The notes under the pieces: model-generated
The model's database searches: none
Seen by the model: the letters and a program-made list of their open reading frames with translations, nothing else
What the model was told of the DNA's origin: nothing
Position numbers and translations under genes: made by a program
Shown here: in pieces, positions 15,346 to 24,246 of the stretch
Position numbering within the stretch: position 1 is the first letter of the stretch
Layout: each line of letters opens with the position of its first letter
DNA from: Cytophagaceae bacterium
GTDB taxonomy: Bacteria > Bacteroidota > Bacteroidia > Cytophagales > Flexibacteraceae
Assembly: GCA_947458545.1 (NCBI GenBank)
Contig: CANGYH010000001.1
Coordinates: forward strand, 1,550,001 to 1,614,000
Length of the DNA stretch: 64,000 bases
Direction: 5' to 3'

Positions 15346-18300
15346 ATGATGTCTTCAGCTCCGCAGGCGCGCGTATCGGCATTGGTGCAAAGCTTGCAGG
15401 CCTACAAGCGCCGGTATTACCAAAACCGGCTGCTGCGGGGCGTGTTGCTGGCCGTGGCCTTGCTCGTCGGGGGCTTTTTGCTGGTAGCCGGGCTGGAAGG
15501 CCTGGGGCATTTTGGGCCGGGCGTGCGGACGGCCCTCTTCTACACCGCCGTGGGGCTGGGGGCCGGGGTGCTGGGCTATTATTTCGCATGGCCCGCTTAC
15601 CAACTGCTGCGGGCCCCTGTGCTGATGAGCGACGACGAGGCCGCCCGGCAGATCGGCGCCTACTTTCCGGACGTGGCCGATAGGCTGCTCAACACGCTGC
15701 AACTCTCGCGCGAGGCGGCCGCATCGCAGTCTGCCCTGCTGGCAGCCGCGCTCGACCAAAAGACCGCCCAACTGGCCGTGGTGCATTTTGCCCAGGCCAT
15801 AGACCTGCGCCAAAACCGGCGCTACCTGCCTCTGGCCCTGGTGCCCCTGTTGCTGCTGGTAGGCCTGTTGCTGTTTGTGCCCCAGTTCTTGAGCGAGAGC
15901 ACCACCCGCCTGCTGCGACATCGGCAAGTGTTTGTGCCCCAGGCGCCGTTTGCCTTTGTGCTAGAGAACGACACCCTGGCCGTGGTGCAGGGCCAGCCCT
16001 ACACCGTCCGCCTGCACCTGGAGGGCAAGGCCGTGCCAGACCAAGCCACGCTGCAGCTCAACGGACAAACCCTGGCCATGGAGGCTGTGGGGCCTGGGCG
16101 GTTCCGCGCCAACCTGGGTGTGCCTGCCGGTAGCCAGACGTTTCGGTTTGCGGCGGCAGGATTCTTCTCAGACGCCTACGAGCTGCGAGTATTGCTACCG
16201 CCCGCCTTCGAGCAACTGACCGTGCGGTTGGTGCCCCCCGCCTACACGGGCCGCAAGCCCGAGGTGCTGGAGGGCCAGGGCAGCTTCTCGGTGCCGGAGG
16301 GTACGCGGGTAGAATGGCTCATCCGCGCAGGCCGGGCCCAAGGGGCCCAACTGCAGACCGACAGTGCCCAGCCCGTGGCCCTGGCCGCAGCCGATGCCGG
16401 CTTTGCCCTACGCCAGACGCTGCGCCGCAGCTTTACCTACCGCCTGGCCCTGCAAGCGCCCCAGGTGCCCGCCGTGCTGGCCGGGCCCTTCGCCGCCGAT
16501 GTGCTGCCCGACCTGCACCCTCGCGCCGAGCTGCAGGCCCGGCCGGATAGCCTGGACGCAGACCACATCTTTCTGGCCGGGGTGCTGTCAGACGACTACG
16601 GCCTCTCTCGGCTGGAGCTGGCCTACCGCCATGCCGCCAAAGAGGCCGGGCTGGCCACGGCCCCGCTGCTGCGCCGGGCCCTGCCCCTGCCGGGGCGCAG
16701 CAAGGCAGAGACGTTTTTGACCTCGGTGCGGATTTCGGAGCTGGGCATACCGGCCGGGCAGGCGGCCGAGATGATGGTGCGCGTGTACGACAACGACGGC
16801 GTGCATGGGCCCAAGGCTACGCTCTCTACGCCGGTGCGGCTGGCCGTACCCAGCCAGGCCGAGCAAGCCGCAGACGCCGCCCAGCGCACCGCCGAGACGG
16901 CCCGCGCCATGCAAGCCAGCGAGACGCGCAGCCGCCAGCTAGAGAAAGACATCAAAGCCATGCGAGACCGGCTGGTGGGTAAAAAGCAGATGGGCTTCCA
17001 GGAGCAGCAGGCCTTGCAAAAGCTGGCCGAGCAGCAACAGCAACTGCAAAAGGACCTGGAGCAACTCAAAGACCAGGCCGAGCGCCTGGCCAAGGATCAG
17101 GAAAAGCTCAACCCCGATCAGGCCCAGGAGCTCAAGGAGAAGAACGACCTGCTCCAAAAGCTGCTGAACGACCTGCTGGACGAAGACACCAAAAAGCTCT
17201 TTGAAGAGCTGCAAAAGCTGCTGGAAGAAAAGGCCCAGACCGACGAGGCCCGAGACCTGCTCGAAAAGCTGCAAGGCAAAGAGCGCACCCTCACCAAAGA
17301 GCTGGACCGCGCCCTGGAGCTCTTTAAGCAACTGGCCGTAGAAAAGAAGATGGACGAGGCCGCCAACCGCCTCGAAGAGCTGGCCAAAGAGCAAAAACAA
17401 CTGGCCGAGCAGATGAAGCAGGCCAATAAGGCCTCGGAGGCCGAAAAGCAGAAACTGGCCGAGAAGCAAGGCGAGCTCTCTAAAGAATTTGAGCAACTGA
17501 AAGACGACCTGAAGGCCCTGCAGGACCTCAACAAGCAGTTGGAGCAGCCCGAGCAAATGCCAGACCTGCAACAAAGCCAGCAGTCTGTAGATCAGGCGCA
17601 AGACAAGGCCCAGCAGCAGATGCAAAAAGGCCAGAGCCAGAAGGCCGCCCAAAGCGCCCAACAAGCAGGCAAAGAGATGCAAGACATGGCCGACGCCATG
17701 CGCGAAGCGCAAGAAGATGGCGAGCAAGACCAAGCCGAAGAAAACGCCGAAGACCTGCGCAAGATTTTGGAGAACCTGCTGCGCCTCAGCTTCGACCAAG
17801 AGCAGGTGATGGCAGAGATGCGGGGCGTCAACCAGTTAGACCCGCGGTACCTGGCTTTGGGCCAGCGGCAGCTCAAGCTTAAAGACGATGCGGCTTTGGT
17901 GGAAGACTCGCTCTATGCCCTGGCCAAGCGGGTGTTCGAGATACAGTCCTTCGTCACACGAGAGGTGAGCGAAATGAAGGGCTACATCGACGAAGCCGTG
18001 GATGCCGTGCGCCGCCGCCGGCAAGACATCGCCAGTGGCAAAGGGCAGCTCGCCATGACGAGCATGAACAACCTGGCCCTGATGCTAAGCGATGCGCTGA
18101 AACAGATGCAGCAACAAATGCAGCAACAGCAGCAGAGCAAAGGCGGCAAGGGCAAGCCCAAAAAAGGCAAGCAACAGCAGCCCGGCGCGGGCAAGAAACC
18201 CAGCCTGAGCCAGATGCAAAAGCAACTGGGCGAGCAGCTCAAACAACTCCAGAAGAGCGGCAAAACAGGCCGTGGCTTATCTGAAGAAGTGGCCAAGATG

Positions 18301-18720
18301 GCCGCCCAGCAAGAGGCCATCCGCCGCGCATTGGAGGAGCTGGAGAAGGCCGGTGGCAAAGAAGGCGGCAAAGACCAGAAAGGAGAAGGCGGCTCGAAGA
18401 CAGGGGGCCTGAAGCAGGCCATGGAACAACAAGAGAAAGATCTCGTAAACAAGCGTGTGACGGAGCAGATGGTCCGCCGGCAGCAGGAAATTGAGACCCG
18501 CCTGCTGGAGGCTGAGAAAGCTTTGCGCGAAAGGGAACAAGATTCAAAACGCGAAAGCCGTACCGCCCGTATAATACCCACCAGCCCCCCGGCAGACCTG
18601 CGCGCATACCTGAAGGCGCGCCAGGCCCAGACGGAGCTGCTTAAAACACAGTCGCTTAACCTCACGCCCTTCTTCCGCAAGGAAAATGAACGATACTTCC
18701 GCTACTTACAGGGACGATAA
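15346..18720 (+). CDS. DUF4175 family large membrane/coiled-coil protein
   Basis: 1124 aa. The N-terminus has two helices (~31-53 LLAVALLVGGFLLVAGLEGL and ~65-85) and a third at ~164-186 (LALVPLLLLVGLLLFVPQFL). A beta-rich extracytoplasmic region (~200-500) follows, with Ig-like stretches such as LTVRLVPPAYTGRKPEVLEG. From ~510 to 830 there is a very long Q/E/K/L coiled coil (repeated LEKLQ, LAEQQQQLQKDLEQLK). The C-terminal part (~830-1124) is Q/K/G-rich with a conserved end RTARIIPTSPPADLRAYLK. This matches the Bacteroidota DUF4175 family, of unknown role. It overlaps the next gene by 35 nt, so the two are translationally coupled. Confidence 0.85.
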   Translation: MMSSAPQARVSALVQSLQAYKRRYYQNRLLRGVLLAVALLVGGFLLVAGLEGLGHFGPGVRTALFYTAVGLGAGVLGYYFAWPAYQLLRAPVLMSDDEAARQIGAYFPDVADRLLNTLQLSREAAASQSALLAAALDQKTAQLAVVHFAQAIDLRQNRRYLPLALVPLLLLVGLLLFVPQFLSESTTRLLRHRQVFVPQAPFAFVLENDTLAVVQGQPYTVRLHLEGKAVPDQATLQLNGQTLAMEAVGPGRFRANLGVPAGSQTFRFAAAGFFSDAYELRVLLPPAFEQLTVRLVPPAYTGRKPEVLEGQGSFSVPEGTRVEWLIRAGRAQGAQLQTDSAQPVALAAADAGFALRQTLRRSFTYRLALQAPQVPAVLAGPFAADVLPDLHPRAELQARPDSLDADHIFLAGVLSDDYGLSRLELAYRHAAKEAGLATAPLLRRALPLPGRSKAETFLTSVRISELGIPAGQAAEMMVRVYDNDGVHGPKATLSTPVRLAVPSQAEQAADAAQRTAETARAMQASETRSRQLEKDIKAMRDRLVGKKQMGFQEQQALQKLAEQQQQLQKDLEQLKDQAERLAKDQEKLNPDQAQELKEKNDLLQKLLNDLLDEDTKKLFEELQKLLEEKAQTDEARDLLEKLQGKERTLTKELDRALELFKQLAVEKKMDEAANRLEELAKEQKQLAEQMKQANKASEAEKQKLAEKQGELSKEFEQLKDDLKALQDLNKQLEQPEQMPDLQQSQQSVDQAQDKAQQQMQKGQSQKAAQSAQQAGKEMQDMADAMREAQEDGEQDQAEENAEDLRKILENLLRLSFDQEQVMAEMRGVNQLDPRYLALGQRQLKLKDDAALVEDSLYALAKRVFEIQSFVTREVSEMKGYIDEAVDAVRRRRQDIASGKGQLAMTSMNNLALMLSDALKQMQQQMQQQQQSKGGKGKPKKGKQQQPGAGKKPSLSQMQKQLGEQLKQLQKSGKTGRGLSEEVAKMAAQQEAIRRALEELEKAGGKEGGKDQKGEGGSKTGGLKQAMEQQEKDLVNKRVTEQMVRRQQEIETRLLEAEKALREREQDSKRESRTARIIPTSPPADLRAYLKARQAQTELLKTQSLNLTPFFRKENERYFRYLQGR

Positions 18721-19144
18721 CCACGCCAATGCCCAGGCCCAGAGCGCGGGCCTCCGCATACAGTTCCCCAGCCTGATGGAGAACGTGCGCATCGTCGAAA
18801 GCTTCATCGAGAACGCCCGCGAGCGTTTTGCCATTGATGACGATGTGTACGGCAACATCCTGGTATCGGTGATGGAAGCGGTAAACAACGCCATCCAGCA
18901 TGGCAACAAGCTCGACAAAAACAAAAACGTTACCCTGCAACTGCTCCCCTCGGAGTCTCAACTGACGTTTATTATCTCTGACGAGGGGCCCGGCTACAAC
19001 CTCGACGATCTGCCAGACCCCACCCGCCCCGACAACATCGAAAAGCCCAACGGCCGGGGCATATTCCTTATCCGGCATCTGGCAGATCAGGTACTGTTCC
19101 AAAACAACGGCGCGGCCGTAGAGCTGACTTTCTACGTGCAGTAG
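18686..19144 (+). CDS. RsbW/SpoIIAB-like ATP-binding protein (anti-sigma-type HATPase)
   Basis: 152 aa. A single GHKL ATPase domain of the anti-sigma serine-kinase type. The N box is VSVMEAVNNAIQHGNK (~residues 55-70), the G1 box DEGPGYNLDDLPDP (~93-106) and the G2-like box GRGIFLIRHLADQV (~118-131). RsbW-like proteins bind a sigma factor or STAS antagonist and phosphorylate the latter; neither partner gene is visible nearby. The start lies inside the DUF4175 gene (35-nt overlap, other frame). It is the only ATG that keeps the family's first strand (LRIQFPSLMENVRIVESF). Pairing with DUF4175 suggests a shared envelope-linked regulatory role, which is inference. Confidence 0.9.
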   Translation: MNDTSATYRDDNHANAQAQSAGLRIQFPSLMENVRIVESFIENARERFAIDDDVYGNILVSVMEAVNNAIQHGNKLDKNKNVTLQLLPSESQLTFIISDEGPGYNLDDLPDPTRPDNIEKPNGRGIFLIRHLADQVLFQNNGAAVELTFYVQ

Positions 19145-19193
19145 GCACTAAGTCTGGCCATCTGCAGCCCCAGGCGTTGTAAATCTCTGCGGC

Positions 19194-20471
19194 CTATCCC
19201 TCCACTGGCCCAGGCCGCAGCGTGAACAGGGCCGCCAGCAATACATAGCCGCCCAGCACGTAGGCGGGTATGGGCGGAAAAAGCACCGATACCGTGGCCG
19301 CGTTGGCCGCCAGGCCCGCCAGCAGCCACCAGCGGCGGCGCCAAAATCCGTAGGCGGCTACGGCCAGGCCCAGCAGGGCGGCACCCAGCCACCAGCGGCT
19401 GCCGAGGTAGCCTATCCCCAGGCCCTGCAGGCCGTTGCGCAGGGTGTTGTACACCACCAGGCCAGGGGCCTCGGCGGCGATGCGTTTGTACTCTTGCTCC
19501 AGCACGCCTTTGAAGCGGGCCCGCTCCGTAGAGTCGAAGAGGTTGCCGCCTACGCTGCCGTTGAGCGTGATGCCCGTCTGCCGCTTGTAGAGGGCGTAGC
19601 TGGCGTTGTCGCTCAGGTACACGCCGAAGGGGTTGTCGTAGGCGCCCACGCCCATGTAGGCCGAGTGCCAGACGATCTTCTGCGAGGGGCGCGGAGGCAG
19701 CAGGCTGTACAGAAAGCCGGCCCCCAGAGTCAGGCCCAGGCCTACACCGGCCCAAGGCAGCCTATCCCTATAAGCCTGCCAAAGGGCCAGCGCCCCCACC
19801 ACAGCCAACAGCCCCACCAGCGTGGGCCGGATAAGCCAACAGAGGCCAAGCACCATGCCGCCCAGGGCCAATGCGATGTACACCCCAGCGCCCCGGTGGC
19901 GGCCCCGCAGGGCTAGCAGAAACACCAGCGCAAAGGCAGGCAAGCATTGCCAGAAGTAGTAATGGTTGAAGGTGACAAACCGCAGCACCAGCGGGTTGAG
20001 GCCATACAGCGCCAAAAAGCCCCAGCGCCGCCAACCGCGCATGCCTGCCAGAGACATCACCGCCAGGCAAAGCCCTATATGGACCAGGGCCTGCAGCAGG
20101 CGGATGGCGGCCTGGTCTCCCAAAAACGGAAACAGGTGCTTGGCCAGCCAGACCCAATAGACGTAGCCAATCTCGTTGGCGGGGTACCAGACGGCCCGGC
20201 CCGGCGGGGCGGGGGCAAAGCGGTAGGCATCTTGGCGGGCCAGGTCGTCTCCGGCGTCAAAATCGAGCATCTGGGCATTGTCTACCCAGAAGTCGCCACC
20301 CCAACGCAGGTTGGCCGCCGCCGACAGGAAGGGGGCCTGCCACACGGCCTTCTGCCCATGCGCCTGCACCCAGGGGTAGCTGGCCGCCAAGGCCAGCGCC
20401 AGCAAGGCCCCGGCCAGGGCCAGGGCCTGCCGCTTGGGCAGGGCAGCCAACCAGCGCAGCAGGCGTTGCAT
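19194..20471 (-). CDS. Polytopic membrane protein, possible GT-C type glycosyltransferase
   Basis: 425 aa from ATG 20471; the in-frame TTG at 20480 is not needed. About ten hydrophobic helices are visible: LALAGALLALALAASYPWV (TM1), LLQALVHIGLCLAVMSLAG, LPAFALVFLLALRG, VYIALALGGMVLGLCWLI, LLAVVGALALW, VGLGLTLGAGFLYSLL, WLGAALLGLAVAAYGF and YVLGGYVLLAALF. The first external loop is long and acidic/aromatic (GGDFWVDNAQMLDFDAGDD), as in lipid-linked-sugar GT-C/ArnT-like enzymes, but a definite DD/DE signature is not clear. It lies 15 nt downstream of pgk and is probably co-transcribed. The call as a membrane protein is firm; glycosyltransferase is tentative. Confidence 0.6.
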   Translation of the reverse strand: MQRLLRWLAALPKRQALALAGALLALALAASYPWVQAHGQKAVWQAPFLSAAANLRWGGDFWVDNAQMLDFDAGDDLARQDAYRFAPAPPGRAVWYPANEIGYVYWVWLAKHLFPFLGDQAAIRLLQALVHIGLCLAVMSLAGMRGWRRWGFLALYGLNPLVLRFVTFNHYYFWQCLPAFALVFLLALRGRHRGAGVYIALALGGMVLGLCWLIRPTLVGLLAVVGALALWQAYRDRLPWAGVGLGLTLGAGFLYSLLPPRPSQKIVWHSAYMGVGAYDNPFGVYLSDNASYALYKRQTGITLNGSVGGNLFDSTERARFKGVLEQEYKRIAAEAPGLVVYNTLRNGLQGLGIGYLGSRWWLGAALLGLAVAAYGFWRRRWWLLAGLAANAATVSVLFPPIPAYVLGGYVLLAALFTLRPGPVEG

Positions 20472-20486
20472 AGGCGGCAAGAGGGC

Positions 20487-21677
20487 TTAGCCTTGCAAGG
20501 CGGCTACGCCGGGCAGGGTTTTGCCTTCCATATATTCCAGCAGCGCGCCGCCGCCGGTAGATACGTAGCTGACGCGGTCTCCGAAGCCGAGCTGGTTGAC
20601 GGCCGCGGCCGAGTCTCCGCCGCCGATGAGGCTGTAGCCCCCGGCTTCCGTAGCGGCCACCACGGACTCGGCCACGGCGCGGGTGCCGGCAGCGAAGTTG
20701 GACATCTCGAACACGCCCATGGGGCCGTTCCACAGCAGGGTTTTACTACCAGCGATGGCGGCCTTGTAGGCTTCGATGGCTTGGGGACCAATGTCGAGGC
20801 CCATCTGGTCTGCCGGGATGGCGGTGTTGTCCACCACCTGGGTGGGCGCATCGTTAGAGAACTCTGGGGCGGCCAGGCTATCTACGGGCAGAAGTAGGTT
20901 GACGCCTGCGGCCTTTGCCTTTTGGATAAGTTCTTTGGCAAGGTCTAGCCGGTCTTCTTCTACCAGGCTCTTGCCGGTTTGGCCGCCCTGGGCGCGGAAG
21001 AACGTGTACGCCATGGCCCCACCGATGAGCAGGTTATCTACCTTGCCCAGGAGCTGCTCGATGATGAGGATCTTGTCTGAGATTTTGGCACCGCCCATGA
21101 TGGCCGTGTAGGGCCGGGCCGGGGCCTCCAACACTTTGCGGGCGTTGTCTAGCTCGGCTTGCATCACCAGGCCGCAGACGCGGTCTGCAACGTACTGCCC
21201 CATGACGGCGGTGCTGGCATGGGCCCGGTGGGCCGTGCCAAACGCGTCCATGACCCAGACGTTGCCCAGGGCGGCCAGCTTTTGGGCAAAGGCGGCATCG
21301 CCGGCCTCTTCTTCTTTGTAGAAGCGCAGGTTCTCTAGCAGCAGCACCTGGCCGGGCTGGAGGGCGGCGGCCTTTTGGGCGGCCTCGGCGCCGATGCAGT
21401 CTGGGGCAAACTGCACCTCGGTGCCCAGCAGGGCTTGCAAGGCGGGGATGATGTGGCGCAGGCTGTACTTGTCCTCCGGCCCGGCTTTGGGGCGGCCGAG
21501 GTGGCTCATCAAGATGGCCGAGCCGCCGTCGGCCAGGATCTTCTGGATGGTGGGCACGGCGGCGCGCAGGCGGGTGTCGTCGGTAACGGCCTGGGTGGCC
21601 TTGTCGAGGGGCACATTGAAGTCAACCCGTACCAGGGCCTTCTTGCCGGCGAAGGCGTAGTCTTGGAGCAGTTTCAT
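20487..21677 (-). CDS. pgk: Phosphoglycerate kinase
   Basis: 396 aa, normal length. It converts 1,3-bisphosphoglycerate and ADP to 3-phosphoglycerate and ATP in glycolysis. Motifs: [15 protein letters not shown] (N-terminal substrate loop), [76 protein letters not shown] and the nucleotide loop [14 protein letters not shown] with [14 protein letters not shown]. Start [20 protein letters not shown] is fixed by alignment. A GACCTTTG box ends 4 nt before the ATG, pointing to a leaderless or near-leaderless transcript. The downstream membrane-protein gene follows closely. Confidence 0.97.
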   Translation of the reverse strand: MKLLQDYAFAGKKALVRVDFNVPLDKATQAVTDDTRLRAAVPTIQKILADGGSAILMSHLGRPKAGPEDKYSLRHIIPALQALLGTEVQFAPDCIGAEAAQKAAALQPGQVLLLENLRFYKEEEAGDAAFAQKLAALGNVWVMDAFGTAHRAHASTAVMGQYVADRVCGLVMQAELDNARKVLEAPARPYTAIMGGAKISDKILIIEQLLGKVDNLLIGGAMAYTFFRAQGGQTGKSLVEEDRLDLAKELIQKAKAAGVNLLLPVDSLAAPEFSNDAPTQVVDNTAIPADQMGLDIGPQAIEAYKAAIAGSKTLLWNGPMGVFEMSNFAAGTRAVAESVVAATEAGGYSLIGGGDSAAAVNQLGFGDRVSYVSTGGGALLEYMEGKTLPGVAALQG

Positions 21678-21681
21678 GGGG

Positions 21682-21689
21682 CAAAGGTC
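21682..21689 (-). promoter_or_regulatory. -7 promoter element of pgk, 4 nt from its start codon
   Basis: The minus strand reads GACCTTTG. With transcription starting ~5 nt after the element, the mRNA would begin at or next to the AUG. Confidence 0.5.
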
Positions 21690-21756
21690 GGGAATGGGGG
21701 GCGGATGTGGCCGACTATATATTATGTGTATAAATAAAACAATTTATAAGAACATA

Positions 21757-21786
21757 TTGATATTTCTATTGTTATGATTACATTTG
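21757..21786 (+). promoter_or_regulatory. Promoter of the tandem lipoprotein genes (TTG-N19-TACATTTG)
   Basis: TTG at 21757-21759, then 19 nt, then TACATTTG at 21779-21786: an exact Bacteroidota consensus with good spacing in an AT-rich stretch, 7 nt before the ATG at 21794. Confidence 0.65.
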
Positions 21787-21793
21787 TTTACCT

Positions 21794-22906
21794 ATGCGAT
21801 CCTTTGTATGCCTAACCTTGATTCTATGCATAAGCGCGCTTGGATGTAAGCGCCCAGGTGTTGAAGTAGCTCCTGAGCCCAGGCCCACTGCAACCCGCAC
21901 TGCCTGGGCCAACTTTCATACGATTCAGGCCGAGGACGGAACGGTATTCTCTTACCTCAGGGGCTCGAAGTATGGCATACTGCGGCCAGGTACAGATTCT
22001 ATCGAAGTAGTTGACTTTTGGCAGTTCAATAGGGGATATACCGTAACCTCCATGGGAGCAGGGATTATCCAGAGTGTATTTAGCGAATACAACTTTAGCG
22101 ACAGCTCTTACTTCGTATCGCTACGCTTCAATACGACGCGGGACGTTAATGCTGTTACCGATACGCTAGTCCGCATAAAAATGCTGTGGGAACAGGCCAG
22201 AAACTACAGGCCCGAGATAGAGGTACCTGTCATCAACGAGAGGCCGGTGGGCGCTTTTACCCCTTGGCGGCCAACGGCAGGGGGGCAAGTCTGCTACCTG
22301 GGTTTGCCTGTGCAAGTGCGTGGAGACAACAAGCTGCTGACCTGCCGCATTGTGCAGACCGGCAGCAACCTAGCCGTAGTTCGGCGCATGGTAGATCTGC
22401 CCCAAAGCACGGGCCGCGGGGCATCCAACCCGTTTGACCGTTGCTTTGCCGATGGTGCCGGTGGCTTTTTGGTGCCCAGCCAGGGTAAGCTTTACCGGGT
22501 AGATACGAGCGGTAGTGTCCGCACCTTAACCTGGCCCAACCTGGATGACCAGATACTTAATATCCTTAAAATGAACGATGAAGCGTATCTGGCTTCCATC
22601 TACAATCAACCGTACGTAATGGCAGGGAGCATCAACGGTGGGGACGTCAACCCAATAGGCGGAGTAAGCCCTGCACTGAGCGACAATACCCGCCTGTGCC
22701 CCGTAGGCGACTATGTGGTGCTGACGGGAGGGCCGCAATTATATGCCTACCGTCAAGGCTGGCAGCAAGCTAAGCGCGTTTCATTTCCAACAGTGTCCCC
22801 AGATTCTGCCGTTGGGGTTTACCGCCAAAACGACCGCGTCGTTTTCATCAGCCTGCAAACGCTAAGGATGATGCCCTATACCACTTTCGAAAAATATGTA
22901 CAATAA
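21794..22906 (+). CDS. Lipoprotein of unknown function (first of a tandem pair)
   Basis: 370 aa. The signal MRSFVCLTLILCISALGC has lipobox SALG-C at residue 18. The body is beta-strand rich with repeated W/Y-containing blocks that suggest a propeller: FHTIQAEDGTVFSYLRGSKY, GFLVPSQGKLYRVDTSGSV, YVVLTGGPQLYAYRQGW, VGVYRQNDRVVFISLQT. No catalytic motif is evident. It resembles the next gene in length, signal type and repeat layout (FHTIQAEDGTVFSYL with INSFQSADGSLHYLT; GKLYRVDTSG with FNMYRVELDG). It overlaps that gene by 11 nt. A good promoter lies just upstream. Confidence 0.65.
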   Translation: MRSFVCLTLILCISALGCKRPGVEVAPEPRPTATRTAWANFHTIQAEDGTVFSYLRGSKYGILRPGTDSIEVVDFWQFNRGYTVTSMGAGIIQSVFSEYNFSDSSYFVSLRFNTTRDVNAVTDTLVRIKMLWEQARNYRPEIEVPVINERPVGAFTPWRPTAGGQVCYLGLPVQVRGDNKLLTCRIVQTGSNLAVVRRMVDLPQSTGRGASNPFDRCFADGAGGFLVPSQGKLYRVDTSGSVRTLTWPNLDDQILNILKMNDEAYLASIYNQPYVMAGSINGGDVNPIGGVSPALSDNTRLCPVGDYVVLTGGPQLYAYRQGWQQAKRVSFPTVSPDSAVGVYRQNDRVVFISLQTLRMMPYTTFEKYVQ

Positions 22907-24008
22907 AATTACCCTACGAGCCCTGCTGATGCTCCTTTGGGCAACAGCCTTTGCTTGCAGAGAGAAAGAATCTGCCCCCGCGCCCACCCCGGTAGAACCG
23001 TTTGTGCAAACGAGGTTGACTCAAACGGGCGATTTACAAGTAATAAATTCTTTCCAATCTGCAGATGGGAGTTTACACTACCTCACCAAACAATCACATC
23101 ATTCCTATAATCCTATATCTGGCTTCATAGACCAACTTATGTATCGCAGCAATGCGCCAGAAGCGTATCTGCCTGGGATAAATGAGGAATATGCAGTATT
23201 TTATAATGTTTGGGACAATATACCCACTTTAAGGGTGGCAAAAGGCAACACCAATGGCGCGGGGTATATTTTCTTAGATTCCCTTGGGCTTCCTACAAGA
23301 CCCATGCTGTCGCTCGGCAATTACACAAGCTCGACCATCGCTGTTAGTCCATTTTCTGAGTTTGCGCCAGGTACTGTTTCCTACATATGCGCTCCCCTTT
23401 TTGAAGGACGAGACATGAAGATATTGCTATTTAAAGTTCTTAGAGAAACTCGTCGAGGTGAAATAATCGACCTTCGGTCAAAAAAGATAATAACCCTAGA
23501 AGAAAACTTTCCATATACCGGCACGAGTATAAGATTTAACGTGTGGTACGGTAATAAAGGCTTTTATGTATGTACAAGTTTTAATATGTATCGGGTGGAA
23601 TTGGATGGCACATTTAAAAAAATAGATGGTCTGGGGGAATACCCGTTTATTTCAAGAATGACGTTTGTCTCTAATGATACTGTAACTGCCTCAAGTGTAA
23701 TGGATGGCACTCTGTACTTATCAGTAAATGGTGGACGCTCGTTTACTTTAAAATACCAGAGAGGATTCTTAAACAGCGAAAAAATCATGAAAGTAGGATC
23801 CGTCATGATTGCTACTGAATTCGGAAAAATCTATTCCTTCCATCTAAAGGATACTGGGCAATTACAAGAACTCCGCACAGACGGTATGCCATTGGCTGAT
23901 ATTCAGGGTATTTACAAGGTCAGAGACGACGTCTATGTATTGACCGAAGCCGGGGTGTATAAAAAATCCTACGCCCGCTTCTTGGCCGACCATAAGCCTG
24001 TGGAGTAA
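22896..24008 (+). CDS. Lipoprotein of unknown function (second of a tandem pair, AT-richer)
   Basis: 370 aa, the same length as the preceding protein and overlapping it by 11 nt. The signal MYNKITLRALLMLLWATAFAC ends in lipobox AFA-C. It has beta-strand blocks like its neighbour (GFYVCTSFNMYRVELDGTFK, DGTLYLSVNGGRSFTLKY, GIYKVRDDVYVLTEAGVYKK), the last resembling hits in BNR/propeller proteins. Composition is clearly more AT-rich than the first copy, especially 23040-23900. I read the pair as an old duplication whose copies diverged, or one copy replaced from elsewhere. Function is unknown; both are probably surface lipoproteins. Confidence 0.65.
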   Translation: MYNKITLRALLMLLWATAFACREKESAPAPTPVEPFVQTRLTQTGDLQVINSFQSADGSLHYLTKQSHHSYNPISGFIDQLMYRSNAPEAYLPGINEEYAVFYNVWDNIPTLRVAKGNTNGAGYIFLDSLGLPTRPMLSLGNYTSSTIAVSPFSEFAPGTVSYICAPLFEGRDMKILLFKVLRETRRGEIIDLRSKKIITLEENFPYTGTSIRFNVWYGNKGFYVCTSFNMYRVELDGTFKKIDGLGEYPFISRMTFVSNDTVTASSVMDGTLYLSVNGGRSFTLKYQRGFLNSEKIMKVGSVMIATEFGKIYSFHLKDTGQLQELRTDGMPLADIQGIYKVRDDVYVLTEAGVYKKSYARFLADHKPVE

Positions 24009-24246
24009 ACAGCAAGAGCTTTACCTCAGGCTTCAAGCAGGCTCCATCGCCATACACATGCTAGCCCCCACCCCTACCCCCCGCACGTAAGAAAATCGCA
24101 CCGGCTGCAGCCTGCCTCTGGCGCGGTGCCTTTAGGTTTGCTTAGGCAATTTGGACAAGCGGAAACACGTTGTACCACAGTAGCTTGCCGCCTTGGCTTG
24201 CGGCTGCGCTTCCACCTCCTAAACAACCCTGTCAAAACTTTCTTCT

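Noticed and set aside
16939-17799. 286-codon open frame opposite the DUF4175 coiled coil
   Set aside because: L/Q/F-rich repeats arise from the reverse complement of the Q/E/K coiled-coil codons.
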